Shown here one piece after another: positions 22,176-34,237 of a stretch of 64,000 bases of DNA. This DNA is from Collybiopsis luxurians FD-317 M1 (Eukaryota > Basidiomycota > Agaricomycetes > Agaricales > Omphalotaceae). Position numbers and translations under genes: made by a program. Location: contig KN834777.1 of the NCBI GenBank assembly GCA_000827265.1, positions 198,951-262,950 on the forward strand, in the 5' to 3' direction. The first letter of the stretch is position 1; every line of letters begins with the position of its first letter. The notes below the pieces were generated by a model. It saw nothing but the letters and a program-made list of their open reading frames with translations. It did not search any database and was not told where the DNA came from.

Positions 22176-23254
22176 ATGTCCAATTTAGAAGCACCAGCAC
22201 AGGTAAGTGCCAACACAATGCCACAGGAGGCCACCTATCTGAACTACAAGTCTTTGCCTTGTTGTCTCAGTAATTTAATGATTCCATAGCAGCATGCACT
22301 GTTCAATTTCAAGAATGAGCTCCAGGATGAGGGGGTTTTTGTCAAGGAAAAAATGGATGATGCCACACTTTTACAGTTCATTTCTTTCACTCCTATTTTT
22401 TGAGTTAGTACCCTGAGCTCATTCTGTGCATTAGATTCCCCAGAGCACAAAAATTTGACATCATCTTAGCAAAGGCAATGATAATCACTTGTGAAAAGTG
22501 GAGGAAACAGTTTGGAGTTAATAATATCACAAAGTAAGTCTTCCTGTATTTTTTCAAAATGTGCCAGCTGATTGACTGCATAGAAACTTTGACTTCCCAG
22601 AGAAGGAGGAAGTAGACAAACATTATCTGCAATGTTATCATAAGATGTCTCACTATTTTCTCCCTATTGCCTTCCTCTCAATGGATGCCGGGATGGTGAC
22701 CCAATCAACATTGAAGAGCTTGAAAAACTCGACTTTGAAGCCCTCTATGCATGCACAACACAAGACCATCTCCTTAAATGTCTCATTTGGGAATATGAGA
22801 TGTTCATAACTTCACATCTCCCCACCTGTTCTGCTACTGTCAGTCACCCTGTAAAAACATCCTGCACTATCCTCCACCTCAAGGACATCTCTCTCTCTCC
22901 AACTTCTATTGGGTCAAAGACTATGTTATGGCCACCTCATCCATTGGCCAAGACTTTTACTCTGAATGGATGGGTAAATTCTACATCATCAATGCTCTGT
23001 GGTTATTTAGTGGTGTACGGACAGTCATTAATTCATAGTTGAATGAGCTGACAGTAGCAAAGATTGCAATCTTGGGCAAGGACTATAAAGACATGCTGTT
23101 GGCTCAGATCCCAAAGGAGCACTTGCCAAAGGAGCTCGGGGGTGGTTGCACTTGTGGGAAGGGGTGTTCATTGAGTGACAAGGGACCATGGAATGAGGCT
23201 AAGTTGCAGAAGATCAAGGAGGAGATGAGTAATGGGTCTGCAAAGACTGCATAG
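22176..23254 (+). pseudogene. Sec14-like phosphatidylinositol transfer protein, copy 1 (decayed)
   Basis: Sec14 proteins carry phosphatidylinositol and phosphatidylcholine between membranes through a CRAL-TRIO pocket and support Golgi secretion. This copy starts MSNLEAPAQVSANTMP and hits a TAG at the codon that is Gln in copies 4 and 5 (IP-QHAL). Exon 2 reads [13 protein letters not shown] sequence, so the conserved Arg codon has become CAA. The last exon (from about 22683) reads IYIEELEKLDFEALYACTTQ in part and has a frameshift after LKDISLS. The C-terminal KIAILGKDYKDMLLAQIPKE is still readable to the stop at 23254. In a stretch where copies 2-5 keep 4-7 CpGs, this copy has none. It belongs to the CpG-depleted left part. 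Confidence 0.8.
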
Positions 23255-23921
23255 AATTAATTGACTATAGCATGCATGGTTGACTTACATCCTTCATAGC
23301 ATTTATCATTTTTTGAGTTGTTCAACCTTTAATCTACAACATACAAATTATGAGGGGTAGTGGTGAATCATTATTTATACTTACCAACATCTTGAGTCTT
23401 TAGAGAAGCTTGCTTAGGATATTTTTGTGTATGGTTGTTTTGGTCTTGTTCAATAATAACTGCTTATGGTTAATCTGGAAGTTTTTTGAATATGGATTCT
23501 TCAGAGATTTGTTTCCTGTGAAGTCTATACATGTTTCTGGGGTTGTATTAGACTTGAACCTGACATTCAAACCTAACTTTTCATTCATTTACTGCTGGCT
23601 TAAAGAAGCAGTCTTTGCTAGAGGGTACAGTAAGGAAATCTCAACAAATAATTGTTCAGGTTAGCATCTAAGAGCTTCATTATCAATATCGGAAAAGACT
23701 GGATCATGATTCAGTTTCTGTGCTCAATAGAAAATACTGCATAATTTTTTTCTTTATTTGAGTTAAATATGTTACATAGAATCCAGACATATATTTAAGA
23801 ATGAATTTCATTGCAGATGTAATCTGCATAAACTGAGGTAATTGAAGACTATAACTAGTGCAAGACATGAGATGGAAGATGGGGAGCTGCTGTAAGATAA
23901 TTACAGCCCACAGATTCAGAA
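23255..23921. other. Convergent Sec14/ankyrin 3' spacer, unit 1
   Basis: About 670 bp between two converging genes. It is homologous to 31033-31691, 40388-41416, 48850-49499 and 56696-57344. It contains a conserved stretch (GTTTCTGGGGTTGTA to CTGCAG-GCTTATAGAGGC in other units) that looks like an intron end followed by a short exon. No protein family is recognisable, so it may be untranslated sequence. Confidence 0.45.
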
Positions 23922-25715
23922 TTATTCTCAAGATCCATGGTCCCTTAAGTACTGTGCTATATCCTTCTGCTTCCAAGCAAGTGCTGCTTTCCATGCTGTT
24001 CCATATTTCTCTCCTTGGATATTGACATATGCACCTTTCTCTACTAGGAATTTTACAATATCCAGGCTTCATGTAGCAGCTGCTTGAAGTGCTGTTCCAT
24101 AAAACCCTCCTTGTATATTGACATCTGCACCATTTTCTACTAGGAATTGAACAATATCCAGGTGTGCCCACCTGGCTGCTTCTTGCAGTGGAGTGCCATA
24201 ATCCCCCCTTGGAGATTGGCATCTGCATTATTTTCCACCAAAAATTTCACCATATCCAGGTGCCCCCGAAAAGCCACTACCCGCAGCGCAGAGCCATATT
24301 GTCTATTGACATCTGCCCCATGTTCTACCAGCAACTTCACAATATCTAAACTGTTAATGGCTGCAGCCCGCAATGGAATACCTTGTGGTCCTCCTTTTGC
24401 ATTGACATCAACACTTTTAGCCAGTTAAAATTTGACAACATCCAATTTTCCCCAATATGCTGCCCATTGGAGAGACCTTTGGCATTCCTCAGTTGAATCA
24501 ACCTCGGAGTTAATGGTATTTTCGAGCAAGAATTTAACCAGGACCACTTTTCCCTCTCCCGCAGCAGCCTCAGTTGCACTTTTATAAGGTCTGTAATACT
24601 TCTTTTTTATGGCTCCATACTTCATCAAAATTTTAGCAATATCCAAATGGCCAGATTTGGAGGCCTCATATAAGGTGTCAGAATACCAATCAAGTGCCAT
24701 AGGGAATTGGGTTTTGTGTTCTTCTATTATTTCAATGACCTTGGTCAGTGCAACTTCATTGCCATCTGTGGTAGCCTTCAGTAAGGACATTTTAATCATT
24801 CCCTTGTCAAATTCCAGCCAGGCTCCATTATAATCTGTGAAATGAATCCACTTGGAAACAACAGAAGGCCAGATTCTGGAATTATGGTTATCATGACTCC
24901 TAATTTGTAGTAGACCATTGCACATTGTTTGGGACAGCATGGTTATATGTACAGACTCAAGTTTGGATTTCATTGTAAACAGTAAGTCTTGTTGGTGCGA
25001 AATATGTTGAGTTTATTTCTAGTCCCAGTAAAAATCCCATGCAGGGCCTGAGAAACTGCTGCTCTGAGTAGCTTGACCTGCTCTAGAAGCAAGGTAGCAG
25101 TGATTTGAGAGTAGTCAGGCTGTAGACCCTCTACAGTGGCCACAATAAATGTGGTCACAACTGCAGAGAATAGTGCAGCCTGTAATTTTTACCAGTGGAT
25201 ATTTAGTCTGACTCTGTGTTATTAATGCTCACTGAATACTTACAAATATTGGGAGAGAGTCAATGGTATCCTTGAAGCCTCTCAACATCTCATCATCATA
25301 GTATTCAGCCTCATCTAGATAGACCTTCCAGACCTGGGCATTTTCCTTGAACTCATCACCGAAAGGATCTGGGGCATATTTTTCTGTATAGTTGTACATC
25401 CGAGTTCCTGCATCGAATTGGTCAAATGGTCAAAAATCACCAGTGCACTATGAAATGCTTACCAGTATATGGTGACTGATATGGTGATTGATATGGAGGA
25501 ATTCCAAAGAAGTGGCCTCCCTCATTATCCTTCTTGTTACCAGGTAAGGGTAGTGAGCCATGGTTTGGGATGATTCTATCCTGTGGAGTTTCCTCGGTGA
25601 CCAGATCATGCAAAGTGTTCATATGGACACTTTCAATTTCTACAGCAACATGATTTCCTTGTGGGGGTTCATCTCTCATGGTGTTTTTGAGAGGGGGTTG
25701 TTCCTGGTTGGACAT
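23922..25715 (-). pseudogene. DUF6535-ankyrin gene copy 1, membrane domain deleted
   Basis: Exon 1 (25463-25715), exon 2 (25244-25407) and the start of exon 3 (25179) match the other copies, including splice sites (exon 1 donor GTAAGC instead of GTAAGT). In exon 3 the text jumps from EQVKLLRAA directly to VSQALHGIFTG. This removes about 225 residues that hold three of the four predicted membrane segments. The ankyrin part continues (WYSDTLYEASKSGHLDIAKI, LLVEHGADVN) but has a TAA in KF-LAKSVDVNA, a frameshift around 24140-24200 and an early TGA at the C-terminus. The protein would be soluble if made at all, and the additional breaks argue that it is dead. Confidence 0.85.
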
Positions 25716-27879
25716 AGTGATGTAACAGTTAGGGTAGGGAAACGGTGGAAAAGTCAAACAGTCAATGAGCACTTATATAATGCTCAAATTGCCTCGTGGA
25801 TCTCCGCTGTCAGTCCTTGTGTTAGTATATGTTGCTGTCAAGATTGCTATATTAATACATGTTTCTCACATCTCTTTATCCTAAACGCCGCTGAAACTGT
25901 GGGTTCTTGCTTCGATTTCTGCCTGCGTCAACTGAGCTGAAAAGGGGAATAAGGGTATGGAGATAGTAAATACCTACACTGACGTTGGCAAACATCACTA
26001 CTTGCCAGAAATTGAAATCATGAGGACTCACATTAGTCAAATTTTCACACTGCCTGGATTAGTAGCTCCCTTAACATCTAGGAGTGGTCACTGCATGTCT
26101 CCGACTCAAATGGCATTCACCATAACTGCGGCCTCTTGATCACAATGCCTGTATAACAAATGGAGCAGAATTGGAAGCCTGTACTAGTTATTGGTTTGGC
26201 AGTACCTGGATGTTGAATGTATCCAGAAAGGATGATTGTTGAGGGCAATTGTAGGATAATTGTAGGAATAACAAGATCCTCCATCAGAGCTGGACTAGCA
26301 GGCAGTAGGTAAGAGTATCTCTTTTGAGACCCAATTTAGTGTTACATTGAATGGTAGATCTGGGGCGGTTGCAGCATAAAATACTTAATGCCGGTATTCT
26401 GTACAATTTTTATGTTTGTGTCACTGGCGTCAAGACGGACAGCGAATATTCGATAGATCAACAAGCAACATGACTCAGAAGCTGCGCAGTGCACATTGGG
26501 AACGGAGAGCCAGGAAACTCACTGCCAGGGATAGTTCAATGAATATGCTGTCGTGACAGACACTGAATGGTATTTTTATTGATTTTAGGAGATGGTGGCT
26601 ATCATTTGAACAGTCTTTTCTACACCCATGTCGTCGCCACATGAGAAGGTTGTCCCTAGGCCGACTCTCATGCAAGCAAACTTGCGATAAGTAATCTGTG
26701 TTACCCTTTTTGGACGTTATTGTATATGGAAATGGTCATCTGACCTTGCTTGCCATATGGAATCAACGCGTTCCTTTCACCAAACACTCACCGTACACAT
26801 CCTAAGGCCTGATGTTTAATGTTCCATATGTATATTATCTCTGTAATACAAGTTATTTATGGAATGCAACTCTGTTTATCGCACCCCTTTACCCCCTCGA
26901 CAACCATTATCGCTACAAAAGCAAGCTGAGAATACACAAAACGCACCTTTTTGTTTCTCCACGACATTGGAAAATGAAGCTTTGGGAAGCAACAGAGAGA
27001 ATCCAAGCATCTTTCCCTTCAATCATCCTCTGCATACTAAGTGCAGATGGAATGGAGCAGTCAGCCTGAGAGAATATGATGTATGGATATGGGTGTATTG
27101 AGTGCAATGCCAAGGTACACTCTTCTTATGTATACTCGATTGAACCATTTCAACCCATTTCCTATCTCCAATATCTTCCAATCCAGATCTGATCCTGCCT
27201 TCATCGTCCCATGTAAATCCCAATTCCTACACTAGAATATCATTCCAATTGAGTACACCTGCCAGAGCCTGAAGACTTGTATCATGTGGCTTGTATGGAA
27301 GAAGGTTTCTGGTTATCTGATGCAAGATAGCGCATCCAGATTCAGATTTGAATGCAAATGTGGCGGGAATACTGCTCATTCGCATGATCTGGAGGGACGC
27401 GACGGTAAAGATAATTCATTACGAAAGCAGTAGTACATATGACTTTCATATGAAGTTCAAATCAGAACTCTGTAAGACTCGGCTAAGTTTAACCAGACTA
27501 CATGAGAAGGTACAAATAAGAATCTTCAAATAATAAGGTAAATGAGACGCACGCTAAAATGCCACCCTTATCTTTACTGTGCTCATTTTCAAGCATCGTC
27601 GGTAAAAGGGCTAACGAGGATTAAAGGAAGTTCGGAAGGTTGAGTTGATGCTGAATGATATCTTTATCAAGTCTTGATTTTAGGAGGCAAGCTGACAAGG
27701 AAGTATACTAGAAGTGCCAATAAGGACTCGAGGAAGTTCGGTGAAATTAAGTGGTAAAAAGAGAGCAGTGTAGTGCTGGGGGACCCGGTATTTCGGCCCG
27801 GGTGACTTTGGTTTTCTTACGCGTGCACCGTTGTCCACTTTTTCTCATTTTACCACCATTTTCTCCTTAGTAAACTAGT
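25716..27879. other. Long intergenic region between units 1 and 2
   Basis: About 2.1 kb with no gene I can support. From about 25.8 kb rightward CpG dinucleotides become common again (for example CGCCGCTGAAACTG and CTGCCTGCGTCAACTG at 25885-25932), in contrast to everything to the left. Short open frames at 25957-26139, 26475-26675 and 26812-27101 match nothing known. The right end contains GGGGACCCGGTATTTCGGCCC-type sequence (27780-27800), a word that recurs in other units. Confidence 0.4.
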
Positions 27880-28153
27880 AAACTCCTTCACGCCGTATTC
27901 ACACCCTACTTCTATTTCCAGCAAACAAATTATTTTTAAACCAATGTTTGGTTAATTACCCAATTAACTCACAAGACCTTCAGGTTCTCCTGACAAACTA
28001 TTCAATGGACCAGAATGCTCATGTCGCTGACTAGATCTGGTAAGTTGGGATTAAGCCTTCTTAACACCAAGCCGGATGATTAATCTCAATCACTCTTTGG
28101 ACAGGTGCTTCCTTTTGGATGATGCGCTTGCCCATCGAGCCCGATACCAAGTC
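27880..28153 (+). pseudogene. Phosducin-like fragment, unit 2 (most truncated)
   Basis: It matches the N-terminal exon end (CAAACTATTCAATGGACCAGAA..) and the exon 3 start (LDRCFLLDDALAH) of the intact gene at 61509-62666. The core between them is missing, as in the other array copies. Here the similarity stops after CGATACCAA and passes straight into the B fragment (GTCATGTTTCCAGCCC), so a further deletion fused the two genes. Confidence 0.7.
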
Positions 28154-29430
28154 ATGTTTCCAGCCCTTCAAATGTTCCATCAACAACCTGGCCTTTACCC
28201 TCAAACCAAACTTCAGCCTACTCGAGATGGGAATGCACAGATTCGAGGTAGCAAAGAAGCTTCAAGCCAAAATTAGGCTTATATCCATAGTCGTGAGTTC
28301 TGGTTGAATCACCTCTTGCCGGCGTTGGTTCTCAACATCAACGCTCCAGTCCTATGGCAAGAAAGATGGAAATTTCAAGGAAAGACATTTTTTATAACTG
28401 AAGGGTCAAGTGGATCGAGAAAGCCCCAGAGAACTGGAGGGTAAAAGCTCTTCGACACCAGTCCATTGTTACTGAATGTCTATTTTGCCACTAATCAACT
28501 TTTGTCTAGGGAAATCTTCGGCGCTGAGGATGATAAAGGTGACGACCCGGCATCCAACTCTGACCTTGTGCTACTCTGCCAGCACATGGGCAGCTATATC
28601 AACTCAGGTGAAGAATTGAACCCAAATCCCAAAGACCCTCCCACCTTGAAACCTTTCAATCTCCCATCCGATGAATAAAGCAATCCAATTCCTCCTCATT
28701 CCCTGCAACATCTCCCTGCGAGCAAACTTGTTCTTTCAACTCAGGACATTCAAAGCCCCTCACTGAGCCATACCTGCAAACGTCAACCTTCCCGCACCCC
28801 ACAATCAAGCTGCACTACCTGGCAACTAGGTTGTACTCAAATGTCGACAGCGCTCTTGCACCCACAGTCAAGCCATACGCCAATCAACTCATTCTCACTT
28901 GCACACCTCTGCCTGCCCTCCCCAACCTGCCATATTCTCTTGTTGTTGTTCTCCTTCACCCTCCCAACTTTTTCAATCTATGGACATGGACCTAAGCAAC
29001 TACAGCAATGATACGGAAGATGATTTTCATCCATCCAACATTGAGATGGACAACCAGAATGGACCACAACCTATGCATGAGTGTTGCCAACACACCCGAC
29101 AATTCTGATGTCTGAGGATGAGGAAGAGACAGCTGACTGGGTCTGGCTCCCTCTCAGACTACTGGTGGTCCCAGAAAACATTCCTGGGTGTGCGTTCTGC
29201 ATATTTCTTTTCCTGCAGCTAATGCAATTTCCAGATATCACTTCTACTAGTGCTTTTGGCCCTCAATCATCGCTCATTTTGATAGATACTGTTGCTACGC
29301 TCACTCGCTATTTGCTTGGACTTTTTTTTTTCTTGCTACTTTGCTCCATAACTCGCTACCTGTCTGGCCCTTTGTCATCTTTCGCTGTGCTATTTGACAT
29401 ACTGTACTCTATCGATAAGGTATTCTAGTC
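28154..29430 (+). pseudogene. Unrecognised unit gene 'B', copy in unit 2
   Basis: I cannot name this family. In this copy one exon reads PFKCSINNLAFTLKPNFSLL then EMGMHRFEVAKKLQAKIRL without a stop, ending near a GTGAGT donor. A later exon is acidic (EIFGAEDDKGDDPASNSDLV, then LLCQHMGSYINSGEELNPNP) and is followed by a Pro/Ser/Gln-rich stretch that loses its frame. A C-terminal acidic piece (MDLSNYSNDTEDDF, then EDEEETADWV) is visible near 28980-29140. The first exon (VPAFFIDWTKYPN in other units) is missing. Because PFKCSINNLAF.. is more open than in units 3-5, this copy may be closest to the ancestral protein. Confidence 0.5.
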
Positions 29431-29968
29431 TATGTAGATTATAGTGCATGTGTATGAACCTATATACTGTTTTACTTATTGAGCCTGGGTTTCAGGTGAG
29501 GCGTTTGAGTGAGAATGAGAGGGATGAGAAAGTTAAAGGTGAGTGGGTCCAAAATTGGTATCCATGAAGAGTGTTCTGTGAACTGGGGGTGCATGTCAGA
29601 GTGAGCCTATTTACTGCCAGTTTTGTGCTATGTAGTTGAAGTCGTAGCGGTATTCAGCAAAATGGTGCAGTAAAAAAAGTGCAGTGTATGGTTGAGAGTA
29701 GAGATACTAAGTGATTAATTTAACACCGTGGTGTTCCATGGTGGAAGACCCAATGTTCTGGCTCAGGTGGGTTGTACTGGTTCTTTCACACTTTGAGTGG
29801 GTGCCGGGGCCTTTTTCACGCTTTTAAGCCTTGGATCACCCCCTCCTTGCCATTTCTGCATTCTAATCATACCCCAGCAACACTTGTATTTGGTCATTTT
29901 ATCAGATAGAACACTGCTAGATTTTCCTATATTTTCTTCTTACCCAAATTTTTAACAATTCGCTGAGA

Positions 29969-31032
29969 ATGTCCAATCTAGAAGCACCCACATGGGCAAG
30001 GGCCAGCGCAATCCCACAGGGGGTCACCAAAGCCTTTACCTGGATGCCTCAGTCATTGGACAGTTCCCCAGCAGCATGCCCTGGACAAGTTCAAGAAAGA
30101 ACTTCAAGCAGAGTGGGTTTTTGTCGAGGACGGAATGGATGATGCTATGCTTTTACGGTTCATTTTTTCGCTCCTATGTTTTTGACTTAGTACCCTGAGC
30201 TCCTTCTGTGCATTAGATTTCTCAGAGCATGAAAATTTGATGTGGCCTTAGTGAAGGCAATGATAATTGCTTGTGAAAAGTGGAGGAAAGAGTTTGGAGT
30301 TGATGATATTGTAAAGTACGTCTTCTTGGAGTTTTTCAAAATACACCAGCTGATCAACTGTGTAGAAACTTTGACTTCCCGGAGAAGGAGGAAGTCAACA
30401 AGTATGACCTGCAATTTTATCATAAGATGGACAAGGTATGTCTCGCTGTTTTCTCCCTATTGCCTTCCTCTCAATAGATGCCAGGATGGCTGCCCGATCT
30501 ACATTGAACAACTTGGAAAACTCGACTTCAAAGCCCTCTACGCGTGCACAACACAAGACCATCCTCCTTAAACATTTTGTTTGGGAATACGAGAAGTTCA
30601 TCACTTCATGTCTCTCCGCCTGTTCTGCCACCGTCGGCCACCCCGTCGAAACATTCTGCACTATTCGCGACCTCAAGGACGTCTCTCTCGAATTTCTATT
30701 GGGTCAAGGCCGCTTCATCCATTGGCCAAGACCGTTACCCTGAATGCATGAGTAAATTCTACATCATCAATGCTCCGTGGTTGTTTAGTAGTGTATGGAT
30801 GGTTATTAAGCCGTGGTTGGATGAAGTGACAGTGGCAAAGATTGCAATCTTGGGCAAGGACTATAAAGACACATTGTTGGCTCAGATCCCGAAGGAAAAT
30901 TTGCCGAAAGAGCTCGGGGGTGGTTGCACATGTGGGAAGGGGTGTTCATTGAGTGACGAGGGACCATGGAATGAGGCTAAGTGGCAGAAGATTGAGGCAG
31001 AGATGAGTAATGGGTCTGGGAAGACGGTATAG
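29969..31032 (+). pseudogene. Sec14-like protein, copy 2 (decayed)
   Basis: Starts MSNLEAPTWARASAIPQGV and then shifts frame because about a dozen bases present in copies 3-5 are missing. Exon 2 carries TGA at the conserved Arg of FLRARKFD. The last exon has the same short deletion as copy 3 after KDVSL, which breaks the frame; the C-terminal half (VTVAKIAILGKDYKDTLLAQ to SNGSGKTV) stays open. Splice sites GTAT..TAG are kept. CRAL-TRIO sequence is recognisable but no full protein is possible. Confidence 0.82.
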
Positions 31033-31691
31033 AGATAGTTGACTATATTGTGCAGTTTTACATACATATCCTTCATAGCATTTATCATTTTTTGAGTTGT
31101 TCATCATTTAATTCATGTCATACACAGTACAGAGGGTAGTAACGAATCATTATTTATACTACTGACATCTTGAATCTTTTGAGAAGGTTACTTAGGGTAT
31201 TTTGGTGTACAGTTTGTTGAGTCTTGTCCACTAATTACTGCTTATGGTTAATGTGGAAGTTTTGTGAGTATTGATCCTTTAGAGATTAGTTCTCTGTGAA
31301 GTCCAATCATGTTTCTGGGGTTGTATCAGACTTGAGCCCAATGTTCAAACCTAACTTGTCATCCATTTACTGCAGGCTTATAGAGGCAGCCTCTGCTCAG
31401 TGGTGTAGCAAGGAATTCTCAACAAAAAAATTGTTCAAGTTAGCATCTAAGGTCTCATATCTCAAAAGACTGGATCATGATTCAGCTTCTTTGCTCAATC
31501 AACAAAACTGCATAGAATTTTTCCTTATTCAACTTAAATATGTTACACAGAATCAAGACATATATTTAGGAAGTAATTGCATGTACATATAATCTGCATA
31601 AACTAAGGTAATTGAATACTATAACCAGTGCAAGACATGAGATGGAAGAGGGGGAGCCACTGTAAGACAATCACAGCCCACAGATTCAGAA
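31033..31691. other. Convergent Sec14/ankyrin 3' spacer, unit 2
   Basis: Homologous to 23255-23921 and the equivalent spacers of units 3-5. No independent gene is supported. Confidence 0.45.
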
Positions 31692-34175
31692 TTAGTCTTG
31701 AGCTCCATGATCCCTTAAGTACTGTGCTATATCCTTATTCTTGCAGGCAAGTGCTACTTTCAATGCTGTTCCATATTCCCCTCCTTGGATATTGACATCT
31801 GCGCCATTCTCTACTAGGAATGTTACATTATTCAGGTTTTCAATGCAAGCAGCTGCTTGAAGTGCTGTTCCATAATACCCTCCTTGTATATTGACATTTG
31901 CACCATTTTCTACTACAAATTGCACCATATCCAGGTGTTCCCGGTATGCTGCTGCTTGCAGTGCAGTGCCATAATACCCCCCTTGGAGATTGACATCTGC
32001 ATTATTTTCCACTAAGAATTTCACAATATCCAGGTGCCCATATCCAGCTGCTGCGTGCAGTGCAGTGTTAAAAAATCCTGCCTGTATATTGACATCTGCC
32101 CCATGTTCTACAAGCAACTTCACAATATCTAGACTCCCACAGGCTGCAGCCTGCAATGGAGTACCATATGGTTCTCCTGTTGCATTGACATTGACCCCTT
32201 TGGCCAACAAGAATTTGACAACATCCAGTTTACCATTATGTGCTGCTGCTTGGAGTGACCTTTGACATTCCTCGGTTGAATCAACCTCAGAGTCAATGGT
32301 ATTTTCGAGCAAGTATTTAACCAGGTCCAATTTTCCCTCCCCTGCAGCAGCAGCCTCAGTCGCACTTTTATAGTTATATCTGTATTCATCATTGTACTCC
32401 TTGTTTTTTGCTCCATATTCGACCAAAATTATAGCAGTATCCAAATGGCCAGATTTAGAGGCCTCATATAATGCATCAGAATACCAATCACGTGCCAGGG
32501 GAAACTTAATTTTGTGTTCCTCTATTATCTCAATGAACCTTGTCAATACTGATTCACTGCCATCTGTGGCAGCCTTCAACAGGGAATTTTTCATCATCTC
32601 CTTATCAAATTCTGGAAAGAAACTATGATCTGGGAATTGAATCCACTTGTAAATGATGGAAGGCCAGATTTTGGCATCATAGCTGCTATGATCCTTGATT
32701 TGTGCTAGAGCATTGCAAATTGTTCGAGACAACATGGTGATATCCTCTGATTTAAGTTTATGTTTCCGCACATTGAGCAATTGCCTGGGGTACCAAGAAT
32801 TTTGATTTTTAGTCAAAAATCCAGTGAAAAGTGCATGCAGGGCCTGAGAAACAGTCTCTTGAATTGATGAATTTGACTGTAAAGTACACAACCAAGCAAT
32901 TATATCAATGGACATCATATCAAGTCTAGTGATATATCCAGCACTCCTATCTTCTGACCTAAGCATTTCATGCTCAGCATTCTTCAATGATCTAGGAACA
33001 GTTTTTAATTTGGAAAATAACCTCTTCCAAGCTTTGTGTGGCTGCATTATATAGTATACTGGTTTGAAAAGCAGTGGTATTCTGTAAGGGCATTCCAGCC
33101 AAATTGGTGTTAGGAAAATGCTCCCCAAGTACATTGAAAATGCAAGGATTGTAACTGTGACTACAATCCAACAGAGTGACTGGTGCAGCTCAGATACATA
33201 TAATGACAGGCCAACAAAGAAGAGTGCTAAAGATGCATGGAGAATAAGAGGTAAGGTTCCAATGATCTCTGGAACCTTCCATTTCTCCAGCCCTGAAAAT
33301 CTAAACTGCCTAATAACTGCTCTTTCTTTGGCATTTCCAGATGACATGGAACTATAAGCTTGAAGCCACTGCTTCACCAGTACAGATAGAAGTGCAGTGG
33401 CAAGTGACAAAGAGAGACTTGCAAAGAATAAGCCATTTATCCACAGGTTATTTTTGCTTGGGATGACATTGTTTAGATCAATTGGTGAAGGTGGAATAGC
33501 CTTAATCTCAGTTAGATTTCCTGCCGCTCTGAGTAACTTGACCTGCTCTGAAAGCAATGTGGCAGTAATTTGAGAGTAGTCAGGCTGTAGAGAATCTACA
33601 GTGGCAACAACAAATGTAGTCACAACTGCAGAGAAAAGTGCAGCCTGTAATTTTTCACCATGAGATATTTAGTCCATGTTATTAATGCTCACTGGATACT
33701 TACAAATATTAGGAGAGAGTCAATGGTATCCTTGAAGCCACGCAACATTTCATCATCATAGTTTTCGGCCTCATCAAGATAGACCTTCCAGACCCGGGCA
33801 TTTTCCTTCAGCTCTTCACCAAGAGGATCTGGGGCATATTTCTCTGCATAGTTGTATGTCCGAGTTCCTGCATGTAGTAGGTCAAATGGTCAGTAATCAC
33901 TGGTGGAACATGAAATACTTACCAGTGTATGATGACTGATATGGTGATTGATATGGGGGAATTCCAAAGAAGCGAGCTCCCTCATTATCCTTCTTGTTTC
34001 CAGGTAAGGGTGGGGAACCATATTTTGGAATGGTTCTATCCTGCGGAGCTTCCTCAATGACGGGATTATGAGAAGTGTCTCCATCGACAGTTTCAATATC
34101 CACAGCAACATGATTGCCTTGCGGTGGTTCATCTGTACTGGTGTTTGCAAGAGCAGCTTGTTCCTGGTTGGACAT
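31692..34175 (-). CDS. DUF6535 membrane protein with C-terminal ankyrin repeats, copy 2 (intact)
   Basis: Three exons: 33923-34175, 33704-33867 and 31692-33644. All have GTAAGT donors and CAG acceptors, and together give 789 codons without interruption. Exon 1 is a polar N-terminus (MSNQEQAALANTSTDEPP). Exon 2 holds the DUF6535 signature ARVWKVYLDEAENYDDDML. Exon 3 begins AALFSAVVTTFVVATVD, the first of four hydrophobic segments (about residues 140-160, 208-230, 265-289 and 296-318; WINGLFFASLSLSLATALLS is the second). Eight ankyrin repeats occupy about residues 528-789 (GHLDIVKFLVENNADVNLQ). DUF6535 is a basidiomycete family of unknown function; ankyrin repeats bind protein partners. A membrane sensor or scaffold is an inference. 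Start chosen because the same ATG and both introns are conserved in all five copies. CpG is scarce in the gene body. Confidence 0.88.
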
Positions 34176-34230
34176 AGCAGCGTAACAGTTGGGGCAGGGA
34201 AACGGTGGAAAAGTTGAACATTTAAAGGAA

Positions 34231-34237
34231 CTTTATA
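34231..34237 (-). promoter_or_regulatory. TATA box of DUF6535-ankyrin copy 2
   Basis: TATAAAG on the minus strand, about 56-62 bases upstream of the ATG at 34175. The same element is kept before copies 3 (44028-44034) and 5 (59844-59850). It is TATAAGT-like in copy 1 and is changed to CATAAAG in copy 4 (52011-52017). Confidence 0.5.

Noticed and set aside
31692..33623. Single-exon reading of the ankyrin genes starting within TTFVVATVD
   Set aside because: There is no ATG there; the first codon would be GTG. Conserved GTAAGT/CAG splice sites join two upstream exons with an ATG in all five copies, giving the DUF6535 signature expected of the family.
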